This document shows positions 1-10,875 of a DNA stretch of 64,000 nucleotides, piece by piece. A model generated the notes under the pieces. It did no database searches and had not been told where the DNA came from. It saw only the letters and a list, made by a program, of their open reading frames with translations. The stretch lies in contig NC_023749.2 in NCBI RefSeq assembly GCF_000499845.2, forward strand, positions 36,963,843 through 37,027,842. The letters are read 5' to 3'. Position 1 is the stretch's first letter. The number at the start of each line of letters is the position of its first letter. Source of the stretch: Phaseolus vulgaris (lineage: Eukaryota; Streptophyta; Magnoliopsida; Fabales; Fabaceae). Both the position numbers and the translations under genes were made by a program.

Positions 1-1235
1 ATCTGTTAAGTGTTTCTAGGTTTGCAAGTGATAATCACGTTTACTTTGAGTTTCATGCTGATGTTTGTCTTGTTAAACGTCAGGGATCCAACGAAATCCT
101 GCTTCAAGGCAAGCTTAAAGATGGTCTTTATATGTTTCCAAATCTTGTTCAAACTACACCCTATTCTGCTCACAATATTGCTATTACTGCGAGCTCTTCT
201 GCTTATCATTTGTGGCACTCCCGGTTTGGTCATGCCCAACCAAGAGTGATTCACCAAATTATGAAGATTTGTAATATACCTTTTACTGCTAAACGTGAAT
301 TTTGTGAATCTTGTGTTGTTGGCAAGTCCCATCAGCTTCCTTTTAATGATTCTCAAACTATATATTCTAAACCTTTACAACTTGTTTTCATTGACATTTG
401 GGGGTCGTCTGCTACCCCTGCAACTAATGGTGCTACTTACTACATCTCTTTTGTGGATGCCTATACTAGATATGTTTGGTTATACTTAATTCACGCTAAA
501 TCTCAAGCTCTCATTGTTTTCAAATAATTCAAATTATATGTTGAAAAACAAACTGGTTTTCCTCTATTAAGCATTCAGATTGACAATGCAAAAGAATTTC
601 TTTGTTTTAAATCTTTCTTGTTATCTAATGGCATATCTCATCGTCTAACATGCCCTCACACTCATGAACAAAATGGTTCTATTGAACGTAAGCATAGGCA
701 TATTGTTGATATAGGATTGACTTTACTTGCTTGTTCAAAATTACCCATGCGTTTATGGAGCTATGCTTTCACTACTGTTGTTTCCATTATCAATGTTTTA
801 CCCACATCTGTTTTAAACAATCAAAGTCCATATTATCTGTTGTTTAGCTCACACCCTGATTTTTCTTTTTACAAAACTTTTGGATGTGCTTGTTATCCTC
901 TTCTTCGCCCATATAATAAACATAAAATGAGTTTTTGTTCATCATTGTGTGTGTTTCTTGACTATGCCTCCAATCACAAAGGTTACATGTGTCTCTCTCC
1001 CACAGGGCGTATGTATATTACTCGTCATGTTACTTTTAATGAATCTGTTTTTCCTTATGATGTTTCATCTAAGCCTTTCTCTTTTGTTTCTTCACCCTCT
1101 AATAGCCCTCACTCCGATTCTTCACCCTCTTTAACTGCTTTTCAGCAACCGCCTGTTTATGTATCTCAATCAGCACCTCCTGACTCACAACCAACCGCCT
1201 CAGATGTTGAATCAAGTGTCTTCAAGCTTTGAAGA
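1..1235 (+). pseudogene. Ty1/copia polyprotein fragment: GAG-pre-integrase and integrase
   Basis: This is the middle of a copia polyprotein and is cut off by the left window edge. Reading begins in frame at about base 8 (VSRFASDNHVYFEFHADV) and passes through the GAG-pre-integrase zinc region (HLWHSRFGHA near 207, then CESCVVGKSHQLPF near 303). The integrase core follows with FIDIWGSS (first acidic residue, near 391), IDNAKEF near 580 and ERKHRH near 683 (catalytic Glu), and the typical KTFGCACYPLLRPY region near 875. A stop near 525 splits the frame. The reading frame ends near 1232 in a Ser/Pro-rich linker. Reverse transcriptase, RNase H and both LTRs are missing, so it cannot be active. 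Family assignment is firm; lineage is not determined. Confidence 0.9.
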
Positions 1236-2485
1236 ATCCAAATCCTAAGCGTTTGATGTTTATATAATACATCAATACTTTTAATGATTAAATAATAAAT
1301 TAATAATGAGCTATAATAATTTAATTTTTAAAGTCTAGCTAGAATTAAAAGATACACATTCACAAAATTATAAGATTAAAATTATGTTTAAACCTCAACT
1401 TTTATATATATGGCCATTTTAAAAAAAAAACTGTTAATTTTCTTTCGATTTTCTGTTATATTTTAATTCTATTTTTCATCATTGTCCGTATGTTTTATTT
1501 TCTCTCTCACATAAAGTTAGAGGTTTGAAAAGAAAATAAAGTAGAGTGATTAAATGAGATGTTATGGAAAAACAAAATTAATGAAAACGTAATTGAATCA
1601 GATAAGATGATTTTTTCAACGTGTGGGCAAGAATAAAAATAGTGAATGATGTGAAATATAGCGAGTCTACAACAAACGCGAAATAGGCATGAAAATGTGA
1701 TATTAAATTAGGTTGTGTGGACTAGAAGAAAAGAGTAGACATGATAACTAAAATGGCACTGATGAGTCTTCTTTTGGAGCCATCCTGCAAGGGATTGGGT
1801 CTCTTCTTGATTGGTTAAGGTTCCTTTGTTTGGTACTTTCCACTTTAAAGAGATTAGTAAGAAATAAATAAAAATATTTAAGGTTATTTCAACTTATATT
1901 TCACACCAACAATTCTATCACTTTTACATTTAAAAGAAAAAAAAAACTTAAATTTAAAGAACCAGTTTAATAAAATTATTTTCGCCACTTTTAATCTCTA
2001 AAAATATATACCTATTTGGACCACAATTAGTTATTGAAAAATAATTTTTAGTCAAACTTTATTTATAATTAGAATAATTTAAAACCAAATCTTGAAATAT
2101 TGATGAAACGTATTATAGAAAAAAAACTTTAAATGTTATCTTATCTTTTAACAAACACTTAATTTAATCAATAACAACTTTTAATTTAAGGATGAAATAA
2201 TTCAATACAGAAAGGATCACAGACTTCACTCGCTAAATTTAGAAACTGTGGCCATTAATTAAATCGCAAGGTGATCGTTAATCTGATGTATTGTTTAAGT
2301 CAAATTAAACTTAAAAATAAAAATTTAAATAAAAATAGATTTTTTTATAGTCTTATCTATTTGATTTGATGTTAATATAAGTTAAAAAGTCAATGCTGAT
2401 TCACTTTTTTTTTATTAAATGTTTTATTCTTGATTCTTTATGTTAATTTTATAGTGATATAATTTTTTATATGCTTATATAGTTT
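1236..2485. other. AT-rich stretch without recognisable gene
   Basis: The stretch is strongly AT-rich with stops in every frame. I see no protein similarity, no LTR pair and no RNA gene. It may be old decayed transposon or intergenic DNA. Confidence 0.5.
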
Positions 2486-2565
2486 TATAAATGTTTACTT
2501 GTTTTAATTAAACATATGATGTGAGTATAAATGTTTACTTGTTTTAATTAAACATATGAGGTGAG
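2486..2565. repeat. 40-bp direct tandem duplication
   Basis: Two adjacent copies of a 40-bp unit (2486-2525 and 2526-2565) beginning TATAAATGTTTACTTG and ending in ATGATGTGAG and ATGAGGTGAG. They differ at about one base, so the duplication is recent relative to the surrounding decay. No function is evident. Confidence 0.8.
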
Positions 2566-2619
2566 TTAAACGGTTTTTTAAATAAAATTAAATAAAATTG
2601 AATTCTTTCTTGGATGAAT

Positions 2620-3403
2620 AGTAATGTGGTATTCTTCATTCTTAAGATTCAAGGTATTGATTTCAATAAAGATTTTGAACTCATTGTTGTTCTCAATTTC
2701 AAATTTAAGATCATTTCTCCTAATCAATATAGGTTTGTGTAGGGTATATAGATTCATTGTATTGGTATTGCTTGAGGCTATTAACATGCTTTGTAAAAAG
2801 GTTAGAGGAGGTAATGTGGTTTATAAAGTTGATATTCATAAAGCATTTGAAACTCATAGTTGAAATTTCTTATTACTGGTTTTGACACATTTCAGATTTC
2901 ATCCTTCATTTTTCGTTTGCATTAGTACAATTCTATGATCAGCTATGCTTTCTATTTGGATAAAAGGAAGTTCTCTAGGTTTTTTTCCTTGTAGTAGAGG
3001 TGTGAGACAAAATGATCCTTTTATCTCCCTTGCTTTTCTGTCCTGCAGAGGAGGTTCTAAGCAGAGCCATTTTTAAACTTATGAATAGTATGAGAATTCT
3101 GCATATGGTTAGCCCTAAAGGTTATATCACTCCTTCTCACATTTTCTATGTTGATGATAAATTTATTTTCTGTAGGGCAGATAATAAGTCTCTTCAAAAT
3201 TTGAGTATTTTTCTTCAAAAATATGGTGATTTTTTTGGTTAGTATGTTAACAATTCTAAAAGTAGCTTTTTCACCATGGATAATTCTGCAAGATTCGTTA
3301 CAAAAATTCAACGTCATCTTTCTTGCAGTCATGACATTTTACCTTTTAACTATTTAGGGGTGCTTATCTTCGTTGGTGCTCCCAAGCTCAGGTTTCTTGA
3401 ACC
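2620..3403 (+). pseudogene. LINE (L1-type) reverse transcriptase remnant
   Basis: Pieces of a plant L1-type reverse transcriptase can be read across several frames. They include EAINMLCKKVRGGNVVYK with VDIHKAFET near 2770-2855 (RT motif A region), RGVRQNDPF near 2996 (the usual RGLRQGDPLSP block), HIFYVDDKFIFCRA near 3140 (catalytic YVDD in place of the usual FADD) and FNYLGVLI near 3347. Several frameshifts and a stop after DFFG (near 3242) make it dead. The sequence breaks off at 3403, exactly where a CACTA terminus begins, so the LINE was probably interrupted by that transposon. The rest of the LINE is not visible downstream. Confidence 0.8.
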
Positions 3404-3770
3404 CTTCACTGGTGCAGAAAGGTTAAAAGACGACAATTATTTTCAATTATAAACGGCGACTTTATATCCGCATTTGATGTACACGTAGTCTTAAATCTAA
3501 TAGATAAGAAGGCGACTATTTAACTGCATTCGTAAATGCGATTTATAAATGTGACTATGGTAAATTATCGCATTCTTATATGCTTCTGAATGATTTTAAG
3601 AGGGAGGAGTAATGCATACGACTATTTACCATACCCACATTTATAAATCGCATTTACAATTGCGATTATTTACCATAGCCGCATTTATAAATCTTTGCGC
3701 TGGATTTAAGAATGCGGCTATGGTAAATATTCGTCGTTGTATATGGTTGTTTTTTTTAAGTACAATCTGT
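3404..3770. repeat. CACTA terminus and subterminal repeat block
   Basis: It starts with CACTGGTGCAGAAAGG, a CACTA-type end. It then carries repeated short blocks in both orientations, such as GACTATTTACCATAGCC-like and GCATTTATAAATCGCATTT-like words, interleaved as direct and inverted copies. Subterminal repeats of this kind are transposase binding regions in known CACTA elements. The block fades into ordinary AT-rich DNA near 3770. Confidence 0.7.
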
Positions 3771-3959
3771 TTAATGTTAATTCCTATCTAAATTGACCTG
3801 TTCAATTAGAACTCATCCAAACAAATACATAAATTTAGAGAATCAAATTTTATATATTGATAAAAATGTATTAAAAACATTAATAATATATCTCTATCTA
3901 TCTATCTAATTCCTACATATTCATCAGTTATCCTAGAGTTAACAAAATTTAGGAAATAT

Positions 3960-4870
3960 GTGGACTAAGAATGTCTCACATAAGTTATGGCTTCCGAAGA
4001 CATTGGTCGCTCATCTGTGAAGAATTGCATTACAAAATAAGGTTCACATAAATTAGTTTTAAGATACATATATGTTAAAGAATTATAAAAATAACTCATC
4101 ATCTTGTTACCTCATGCCAATCACTTTTAAGGCCTAGTCTTACAATGGTAACCATCCATTGCATAATGTAATAGCCACACTCATAGCTTCCTGGTTGTTT
4201 ATTACACTATAATTCAATAAAAAGTAAAAGTTAATATTGATAAACAATGAAAAGAGAAAGACAAAAATTAAAAAAATTTAGTTTTATCTAGTTCAGATTT
4301 TGAAAAATTGAATTGGATTGACCTTTTAGGATGTTATATCCACGCCATGAACTAATTAATACTAAAAACCGCGTTAGTAGATGTTTAATTATTAACATAC
4401 AGAGTTAAGTTTATAGTGTACATACCTATCAATGATGTTCTTTAGATTTGTGGATGCCTTCTTATGTAGGGAACAGGACCACACTACAATCTTTTCAACC
4501 ATTAATAAGACAAGTAACTGCCAATGACCCTTATATCATCCATGAAAAGAGTTAGTAAATATTTAAAACTTGAAATAGTAATAATTGACGACTTATAATT
4601 AAATTTACTCAATAATATAAGGGCATAAATAAATTTGTTTTTTCCTCTTTTTCCAGGGTGTTAGTGATGTATGATTGGGTTTCAATTGTCTTTGTTTCAG
4701 TGGGATTAGTATATGCGGGATCCAAGAATCCATACACATTTTCCTTCCCCTCAATAAGAGAGGCTCCATTAAAAAACCTACAAGTTATTAGTTAAAGCTT
4801 AATCAATAATAATTTAACATAAAGTAAATTGAAATATTGGTAAAGATACTTTCATAAAAAATTGAATTAT
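3960..4870 (-). pseudogene. Ulp1-type cysteine protease (peptidase C48-like) domain of the CACTA element
   Basis: On the minus strand the pieces GASLIEGKENVYGFLDPA (near 4770-4720), HWQLLVLLMVEKIVVW (near 4530-4480) and QPGSYECGYYIMQW (near 4195-4150) follow in order, ending with NEPYFVMQFF near 4040. The HW and ECGYY pieces correspond to the catalytic His and Cys blocks of Ulp1/SUMO-protease-like domains. In plants such domains are often fused to the second protein of CACTA elements. Stops and frame changes separate the pieces. The domain is directly downstream of the TnpA-like remnant, so it was probably the C-terminal part of that protein. Assignment is from motif recognition only. Confidence 0.65.
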
Positions 4871-5085
4871 ATTTATATTAAGCTCCTGATCCCCAGCTAC
4901 AAATTCTAACAAATATGACATGTATATGTACAATGGCAGGTCAGTGTTTATTTCAAAAAACGTATCATCCCACGAAACTTCAAAGGGGTCTCAACCAATC
5001 AGTCTAGCTACTACCACTAAGGAAGCTATAAGATCGTCAATCGGAACCAAATGCTTTTTTTCGGACTTGGTTTCCGAAGAGGTTT

Positions 5086-6780
5086 CTACAAAATAAAGAA
5101 CATTTGTATTAAATTATATGTATTTAAATATAAATTAATATAATGAAATGAAATTATTATCGGAGGTTCTGGCATAATTCGAATGAGGTATATGGGACAA
5201 GCTATAAATGTATGAAATGCATTGGCCACAGTTGTTACCTCATCTAAAGGTAGTGGAACACGAGCACCAGGTACTCGTACTTTTTCAACTGTTACCTTCA
5301 CCACATCAGGGGAGAGGGGAACGTTATGTGAGGTGGTGGCTTGTTGATAGACTTTTCCAATGGCCACCACCTGAGGAAGCATGTCGCCCTCTACCAGTAG
5401 CTCAAATTGGCTCGTCTGGCCAATAATATCCTCCCTTGATGTTGTAGGAGTCACACAACTCCCCTTTGTGCTCTTGGGAGCAAGACTAACAAGCGCCTCA
5501 ACTGGCTTAGCATAAACTTGTTGTGATAGAAACTCCTGTCGCAACTCTAACTGCATCCGATCAGCCTCATTTCTCATCTCCTCCATTAATTCTTGACGTA
5601 TCTTACTCGTCATTTCTGCTTTGATTTCTGCGGGGAGGAGGGTGAGTGTCGTGGTGCAGCTCCAAAATATAGTTTAATTTCAACCCCTTTTCCAGTTGCA
5701 CGAACATGACCACAGTGCTCAGGTCGTCCAATTGCTTCAACCAAGATATCGCGACGACCTTTAAGGACAAAATTACCTCGGGAGTTTTCCTCAACTAAAG
5801 AATCCTTCAAGAGACCAAAATCATATAGGTTTTTAATATAATTAATGCTTTAAAATAAATGCAAAAAAGAATAGAAAGAACTTACAATTTTTTCTGAGAC
5901 TATCTTTGATTGCTCAAAACTAAATGCACTTGACTTTTTAATTCGAGTCATCTTCGATTTTACATGGCACAAAGGTGGTGATGGAGGAGAAGTGACCCCT
6001 GTATCAATCTCAGACCCAGTCCCCTGTCTGGATTGCTCATTTTCCACCATTAGTGATTGTTCAAGCTTTCGATACCCCGAACGAAACAATACGTGCGGGG
6101 TAACATTCTTTAAAGCTATCTCTTGAACTTTCTTCTGACGATCCTGTCATAAATGAAATAAAAAAAGTGAATTAAATAATATTAAGTTATTAATGTTATA
6201 TAAATAAAAATAGTTAAGTAACTTCACTTACCTTTCAAGCTTCACATTCATGGCTTTGAACAAAAATATGTCATGTCTCTTCATCAATATGTTTGTACTT
6301 CAAAGAAAGGAGTTTTTCCTTTAAGCTTGCCAAAAATATATTTCATCATCAATGTTTACTTAAACTGACAGAATTTAAGTTCGATATTGGATATAATCTT
6401 TGATCGAAGAGGTTCCACATTAGGGATTTCAAAATTTTGCTACAAAATAAGATCATCAAATTAAAATTAATCAATAAATATTAAAAAGAATTATATTATA
6501 ACGATAATAATGTAAAGCTTACCCAAAAATCCTCCCATAGCATCTTTTGATCAACCTTTGACACATCATCCCATGAGTTAATCAAAATAGAGAGCCTCTC
6601 ACGAGAAACAACTTCAAGATAGTTGTTAAACGTCTCAGCATTTAGGACCAAAAGCCACTCTAGTGTTGATGTCAATGTCAATGTCTTCTCACCAGCAACA
6701 CGTCTAAATGAGAGACGCTTTAATCTAGTAGGTCCTTTGTTGCCTCCTACTGATCAAGGTGTAATTGGAGTCTGATCGTT
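5086..6780 (-). pseudogene. TnpA-like (Ptta/En/Spm) transposase protein remnant
   Basis: Three minus-strand pieces belong together: 6496-6681 (EVVSRERLSILINSWDDV), 5850-6089 (FRSGYRKLEQSLMVENEQ) and 5086-5613 (EELMEEMR-type coiled coil, then Val/Pro-rich). This order (conserved helical block, gap, GGY-like block, coiled coil) is that of the plant Ptta/En/Spm transposase family (PF03004), the accessory protein that binds subterminal repeats. The pieces lie in different frames separated by AT-rich DNA that could be former introns. It sits between DUF4216 and the Ulp1-like domain, as in other CACTA elements. Confidence 0.65.
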
Positions 6781-6921
6781 ATCCATATCTTTGTTAAAAA
6801 GTTAGGTAACAAACATTAGTTAATCTGCATCGAAAGAAAATCATATAAAACAAATACATAAAATTCTAAATGCATATTATAAAAAATATTTCTAAATTTA
6901 TTACCATAGTGGGTTGAATGT

Positions 6922-7260
6922 TCATATGTAAATTTCTTCCCCATGGTCTTTACGGGTTGCATGTACATCATAACCTACATCATAATCTTTATTAATTATC
7001 ATTGGTGTGAATGAACGGGGGTCACCCTTTTCAATATCATTTATGGCCTCCCCCTGTTTTTCCCCATGTAAAATGACATACCAATGTTTTGACGTTGGAT
7101 TTTTGACGTAGAAAACTTGAGATTCTTGTTGAACCATTATAAATGGCTCGTCTCGATACCCTATCTTTTGAAAGTCCATTAGTGTGAATCCTAATTCATC
7201 AATTTCAACTCCACTTTTATTATCAACCCATTTACACTTGAAAACTGGAACGAAAAACTT
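6922..7260 (-). pseudogene. DUF4216 domain of CACTA transposase
   Basis: The minus-strand ORF 6922-7179 reads QKIGYRDEPFIMVQQESQVF followed by YVKNPTSKHWYVIL. Upstream bases to about 7260 read VPVFKCKWVDNKSGVEI in frame. This is the DUF4216 signature found at the C-terminal end of TNP2-type CACTA transposases (the FKCxWxD and QVFYV blocks). It lies about 500 bp downstream of the DUF4218 part in the direction of transcription, with degraded sequence between. It has no independent function. Confidence 0.8.
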
Positions 7261-7684
7261 AGTATAGTCAATCTCGCATCTCTTCTATAAACCCATAATA
7301 TGCCATTGATCCAAGTACAAGATTTGTATCTTTCAAAGCAGAAAACTGCATTAAATAAGCTTCAAGAGTAACATCAAAATTTTAAGTTGTATTATTTTCA
7401 TCCATAGACTTGGTGTAAAATATACAATTGTTCACTTCGTACGTTGTATAAGAAATAACATCAAACTTCAATCCAGCAGCCAACCAGGTCAAGGTCTCCG
7501 ATGTCGTTGAATCCTTTAACACCTCATCTTAAAACCAAGGCATGAAAGTTTTATTATGTTCCATCAATACCCAATTCTATAGTTGTCTTGGGTTATTTTC
7601 CTTCACAATGGCTTTATGAGCATCTATGTAAGGTATAACTTCATTTGTGTTATTCAATATATACAAATGTGCTTGCAAGAATTT

Positions 7685-9249
7685 TTATTGAGATTTCCTT
7701 ACAATATGTACACCACGTAAACATTTACTTGTAGAACGCCTGTGGTGCCATGAATTAGCTGGAAAACCTGTTGGATTTTCTTTTGACATGTACTCTAAAC
7801 AAAATTCAATACTTTCTTCAGCTGTGTACCTTTCAATCATTGAAGGTTCTGGACGATAATGATTTTTCACATAACCTTTCAAAATTTTCATATACCGCTC
7901 AACAGGATACATCCATCTTAAGTACACTAGTCCACACAATTTAACCTCTCTTACCAGATGCACAACTAGATGAACCATGATGTCAAGAAAACATGGAGGA
8001 AAAAACATCTCCAATTCACACAAGATAACAACAAGTTCATCTTCAAGTTTATCTAATTTTAATGGATCAATGACTTTACAACAGATGGAAGAGAAGAATG
8101 AGCACAAACAGGTTATGATATGTCTAACATATTTTGGTAAGATCCTACGAATAGCTACCGAGAGCAATTGTTGCATCATGATGTGGCAATCATGAGACTT
8201 CAACCCAATTAACTTCAAATCTTGCATTGACACTAGGCTCTTCACATTTAAGGAATGTCCTTGTGGCACTTTCACACCCTTTAGACATTCACAAAAACCT
8301 TATTTTTTTCATCTTTTGACATGGTGTAACAGGCTGGGGGCAAATATGTAAGCTTACCCATTTCTATCAGTTCCAACTCGCCTCGTATGTTCATCTCAAT
8401 CAAATATAAACGAGCATTTAAACCATCCTTTGCCTTCTTGTTAATGTTAAGAAGTGTACAAATTCAGCTATCATACACATTCTTCTCAACATGTATTACA
8501 TTTATACAATGTCTGACTTCTAACCTCGACCAGTACGGAAGATCAAAGAAGATTGATTTTTTCTTCCAAATGTTTGTTACAAATGACTTTTTTTCGAATT
8601 ACCGGAGGTGTGGTCTATGCTATTTACCTTTTCGTAAACCTCAACACTAGTTAATGGAGTTGGTGGACTATTAGTCTCTTGATGTCCATTAAAGGCTTTA
8701 TTTCAACCTCCGATAAGGATGATGACTTCTAAGGAACCTCCGATGCCGAAGACATATTTTCTTTCTTCCATGTTTCAATTGTTGAGAAGAGGTGTTTTCT
8801 TCACATATTGGACATGCTTTATGACCTTTAACAATATACCCTGATAAGTTACCATATGCAGGAACATCATTGATGGTACAAAATAACATGGAATGCATCT
8901 TGAAAGTTTCATTAGCATATCTGTCAAATACTTCGACACCCTAATCCCACATTAACTTCAAATCTTCAATTAGAGGACTTAAATAAACATTTATGTCATT
9001 TCCTGGCTGTTTCGGACCAGATATCATCATAGATAGCATCATGTATTTTCGCTTCAAGCACAATCCAAGAGGTAAGTTGTAAATAACTAGTACAACAGGC
9101 CATGAACTGTGATTCATACTCATATTACCAAACAAATTTATTCCGTTTATAGCTAAACCAAGTCGAATATTTATTGACTCTTTACCAAACTCTGGAAACT
9201 CATCATCAAATTTCTTCCATTGAATAGAATCAGTTGGATGTCGGTACAT
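7685..9249 (-). pseudogene. TNP2-type CACTA transposase (Transposase_21 and DUF4218), N-terminus missing
   Basis: The minus-strand pieces in order are: 8941-9249 (HPTDSIQWKKFDDEFPEF, then IRLGLAINGINLFGNMS), 8698-8898 (INDVPAYGNLSGYIVKGHKA followed by CPICEE) and 7685-8275 (KLIGLKSHDCHIMMQQLL, then VHLVREVKLCGLVYLRWMYP and CLEYM). The first two are the Transposase_21 region of plant TNP2, whose product binds and cuts CACTA termini. The third runs into DUF4218. Frame breaks near 8940 and between 8275 and 8690 disable it. The N-terminal portion expected above 9249 is absent, because a copia LTR begins at 9306. Confidence 0.85.
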
Positions 9250-9305
9250 GCCATTACATTTCCTCTCATTTGCATGCCATCTTTAATAGTATCATCATCT
9301 TTAAA

Positions 9306-9599
9306 TGTGAGTTTTAAATGTTAGTGTGTGGGTTTTAAAATTAGAAGTTACTAGAAAATAAAAGAATGAGATTTTTGATAGATGAAAAGTCAAAAGTTGT
9401 GAGTTAGATTTTATTATAATGTTAGTGGGGTTTTTAGGCCATAATGAAGATTTTTCTATAAGAGTTTCCTAAAGTGTATAAATAGGATGCTCTCTTAGTT
9501 GTAAGATACACCACATAAAGAAGTACAATAGAGAGAAATACATAAAAGAAGAGTGTTTCTTTAGAGAACATCCAAGTCTAAGTGGTTGTCTGTTTTTCA
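9306..9599 (+). repeat. 5' LTR of the rearranged copia element, with TATA box
   Basis: It starts TGTGAG and ends TTTTTCA. It aligns over its whole length with the 3' LTR halves at 12274-12424 and 13473-13625. A TATAAATAGG box near 9477 lies about 120 bp before the LTR end and is the likely promoter of the element; the matching box in the 3' LTR is near 13504. Confidence 0.85.
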
Positions 9600-9602
9600 A
9601 TT

Positions 9603-9616
9603 TGGTATCAAAAGCC
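9603..9616 (+). other. Primer binding site (tRNA-Met type)
   Basis: TGGTATCAAAAGCC lies 3 bp after the LTR end. It matches the usual plant copia primer site TGGTATCAGAGC except for a small change. Confidence 0.75.
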
Positions 9617-9692
9617 AATGGCAAATGTGACGTGTCAAATACCGCTACCATAGTTAACGAAGGCGACTAAATATGATAACTGAAGCATTCAA

Positions 9693-9878
9693 ATGAAAGC
9701 TCTTCTGGGTTCTCAAGATGCATGGGAGGTGGTCGAAGAAGGTTTCGAGGAACCAACACATACTACGGGTTATACGACGGCTCAAACCAAGGCGTTGAAA
9801 GAGATGCGATCAAAGGATAAGGCGACACTATACTTGTTGTTTCGAGCGGTTGATGAGTTGGGCTTTGAGAAGATTTGA
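9693..9878 (+). pseudogene. copia gag N-terminal fragment
   Basis: This short piece of about 60 residues reads LGSQDAWEVVEEGFEEP near its start and later ALKEMRSKDKATLYLLFRAV. That is the UBN2-type gag signature of copia elements (the DAWEIV and KALxxI blocks). It ends at a stop near 9878, where a reverse-oriented LTR fragment begins, so gag was truncated by insertion or recombination. Confidence 0.75.
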
Positions 9879-9884
9879 TACAAA

Positions 9885-10204
9885 CCAAAGCAACCAACAG
9901 ATGACTAAGGACACATCAAACACATCACAAAAAGGCCAGTCATCTCAAAGTCGAGCCCCACCAAACCTCGAGAAAGCATCAACGAAAAAGAAGTTATGAA
10001 CCAGAATATCAGAAGTTCTTCCTTCTGGTCTTTCCACAAGAGAAAAGTTATGTAAATAAATTGGGCTCACTTTAGGGGTCCAAATAGCAAAGATAGGCTA
10101 GAATAAGGTGCCTTTAGCATAATAGGGGGTGTGGGTAGCATTTTAGCTTGTTCCTAGTCCTTTTGGAAGGCATTTTGACCTAGTTTCTAGAAGGACAAGC
10201 CTAC
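9885..10204 (-). repeat. Inserted LTR fragment, related to 20990-21330
   Basis: The reverse complement of this stretch aligns with the end of the LTR at 20312-21331. Shared words include CTATTTGGACCCC, AAGTGAGCCCAA and GGTGGG near the end. It interrupts the copia element between gag and the first RT-like block. No TSD can be read because both edges are ragged. Confidence 0.65.
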
Positions 10205-10875
10205 GATGCGAGTTTGCAAGATTTGTAGGATTCGAGAAATGAGGCACACCTTGTATGTCTTTTGGAAAATGCAGAAAATATTAGCTTTGAAGAGGCGGTG
10301 CGAGACAAGAAATGGCAAACTGCCATGGATGAGGAGATTAAAGTGATTGATCGCAACAACACATGGGAGTTAACATAATTTCCAAAGGGAAGTCAGACCA
10401 TTGGAGTGAAGTGGGTATTCAAGAAAAAGGTATATTTTTATTAGGTATGATGAGAAGACAAAAGGATACAAGATTCTTGACCCGATAAGCAAGAAGGTGA
10501 TGGTGAGTCGAGATGTGCGAATAAGAAAATGAGTGGGATTGGAACAATTCTGCAGAGGTTATGATTGAAGTTGGAGAATCATCAGTCATTGCATCGACAA
10601 GTATAAATTCTGAAACTACCGATGATGAAGATGAACCACGACAAACTAAAATGTGAAGTTTGCAAGATTTGTAGGATTCGAGAAATGAGGTACACCTTGT
10701 ATGTCTTTTGGCAAATGCATAAAATATCAGCTTTGAAGAGGCGGTGCGAGACAAGAAATGGCAAACTGCCATGGATGAGGAGATTAAAATGATTGATGGC
10801 AACAACACATGGGAGTTAACAGAATTTCCAGAGGGAAGTCAAACCATTGGTGTGAGGTGGGTATTCAAGAAAAAG
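10205..10875 (+). repeat. Duplicated copia pol segment
   Basis: The block at 10205-10440 recurs at 10655-10875: TTTGCAAGATTTGTAGGATT, then GAAGAGGCGGTGCGAGACAA, then a GTGGGTATTCAAGAAAAAG-like end. The first copy is the start of the RT domain. Between the copies lies the end of integrase (YDEKTKGYKILDPISKKVMV near 10450). A normal element has integrase then RT once, so this order (RT start, integrase end, RT start) shows an internal duplication or recombination between two copies. Confidence 0.85.

Larger units (their letters stand above)
3404..9305 (-). mobile_element. Decayed CACTA (En/Spm) transposon with TNP2, DUF4216, TnpA-like and Ulp1 domains
   Basis: The element has one recognisable terminus (CACTGGTGCAGAAAGG at 3404) followed by subterminal repeats. 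Coding remnants on the minus strand then read in the usual CACTA order from high to low coordinates: TNP2 transposase, DUF4218, DUF4216, a Ptta/En/Spm (TnpA-like) protein, and a Ulp1-type protease domain. The other terminus is missing; a copia LTR begins at 9306 in its place. Frameshifts and stops throughout make it non-functional. That the 3404 terminus belongs to the same element as the coding part is inferred from orientation and order. Confidence 0.75.
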
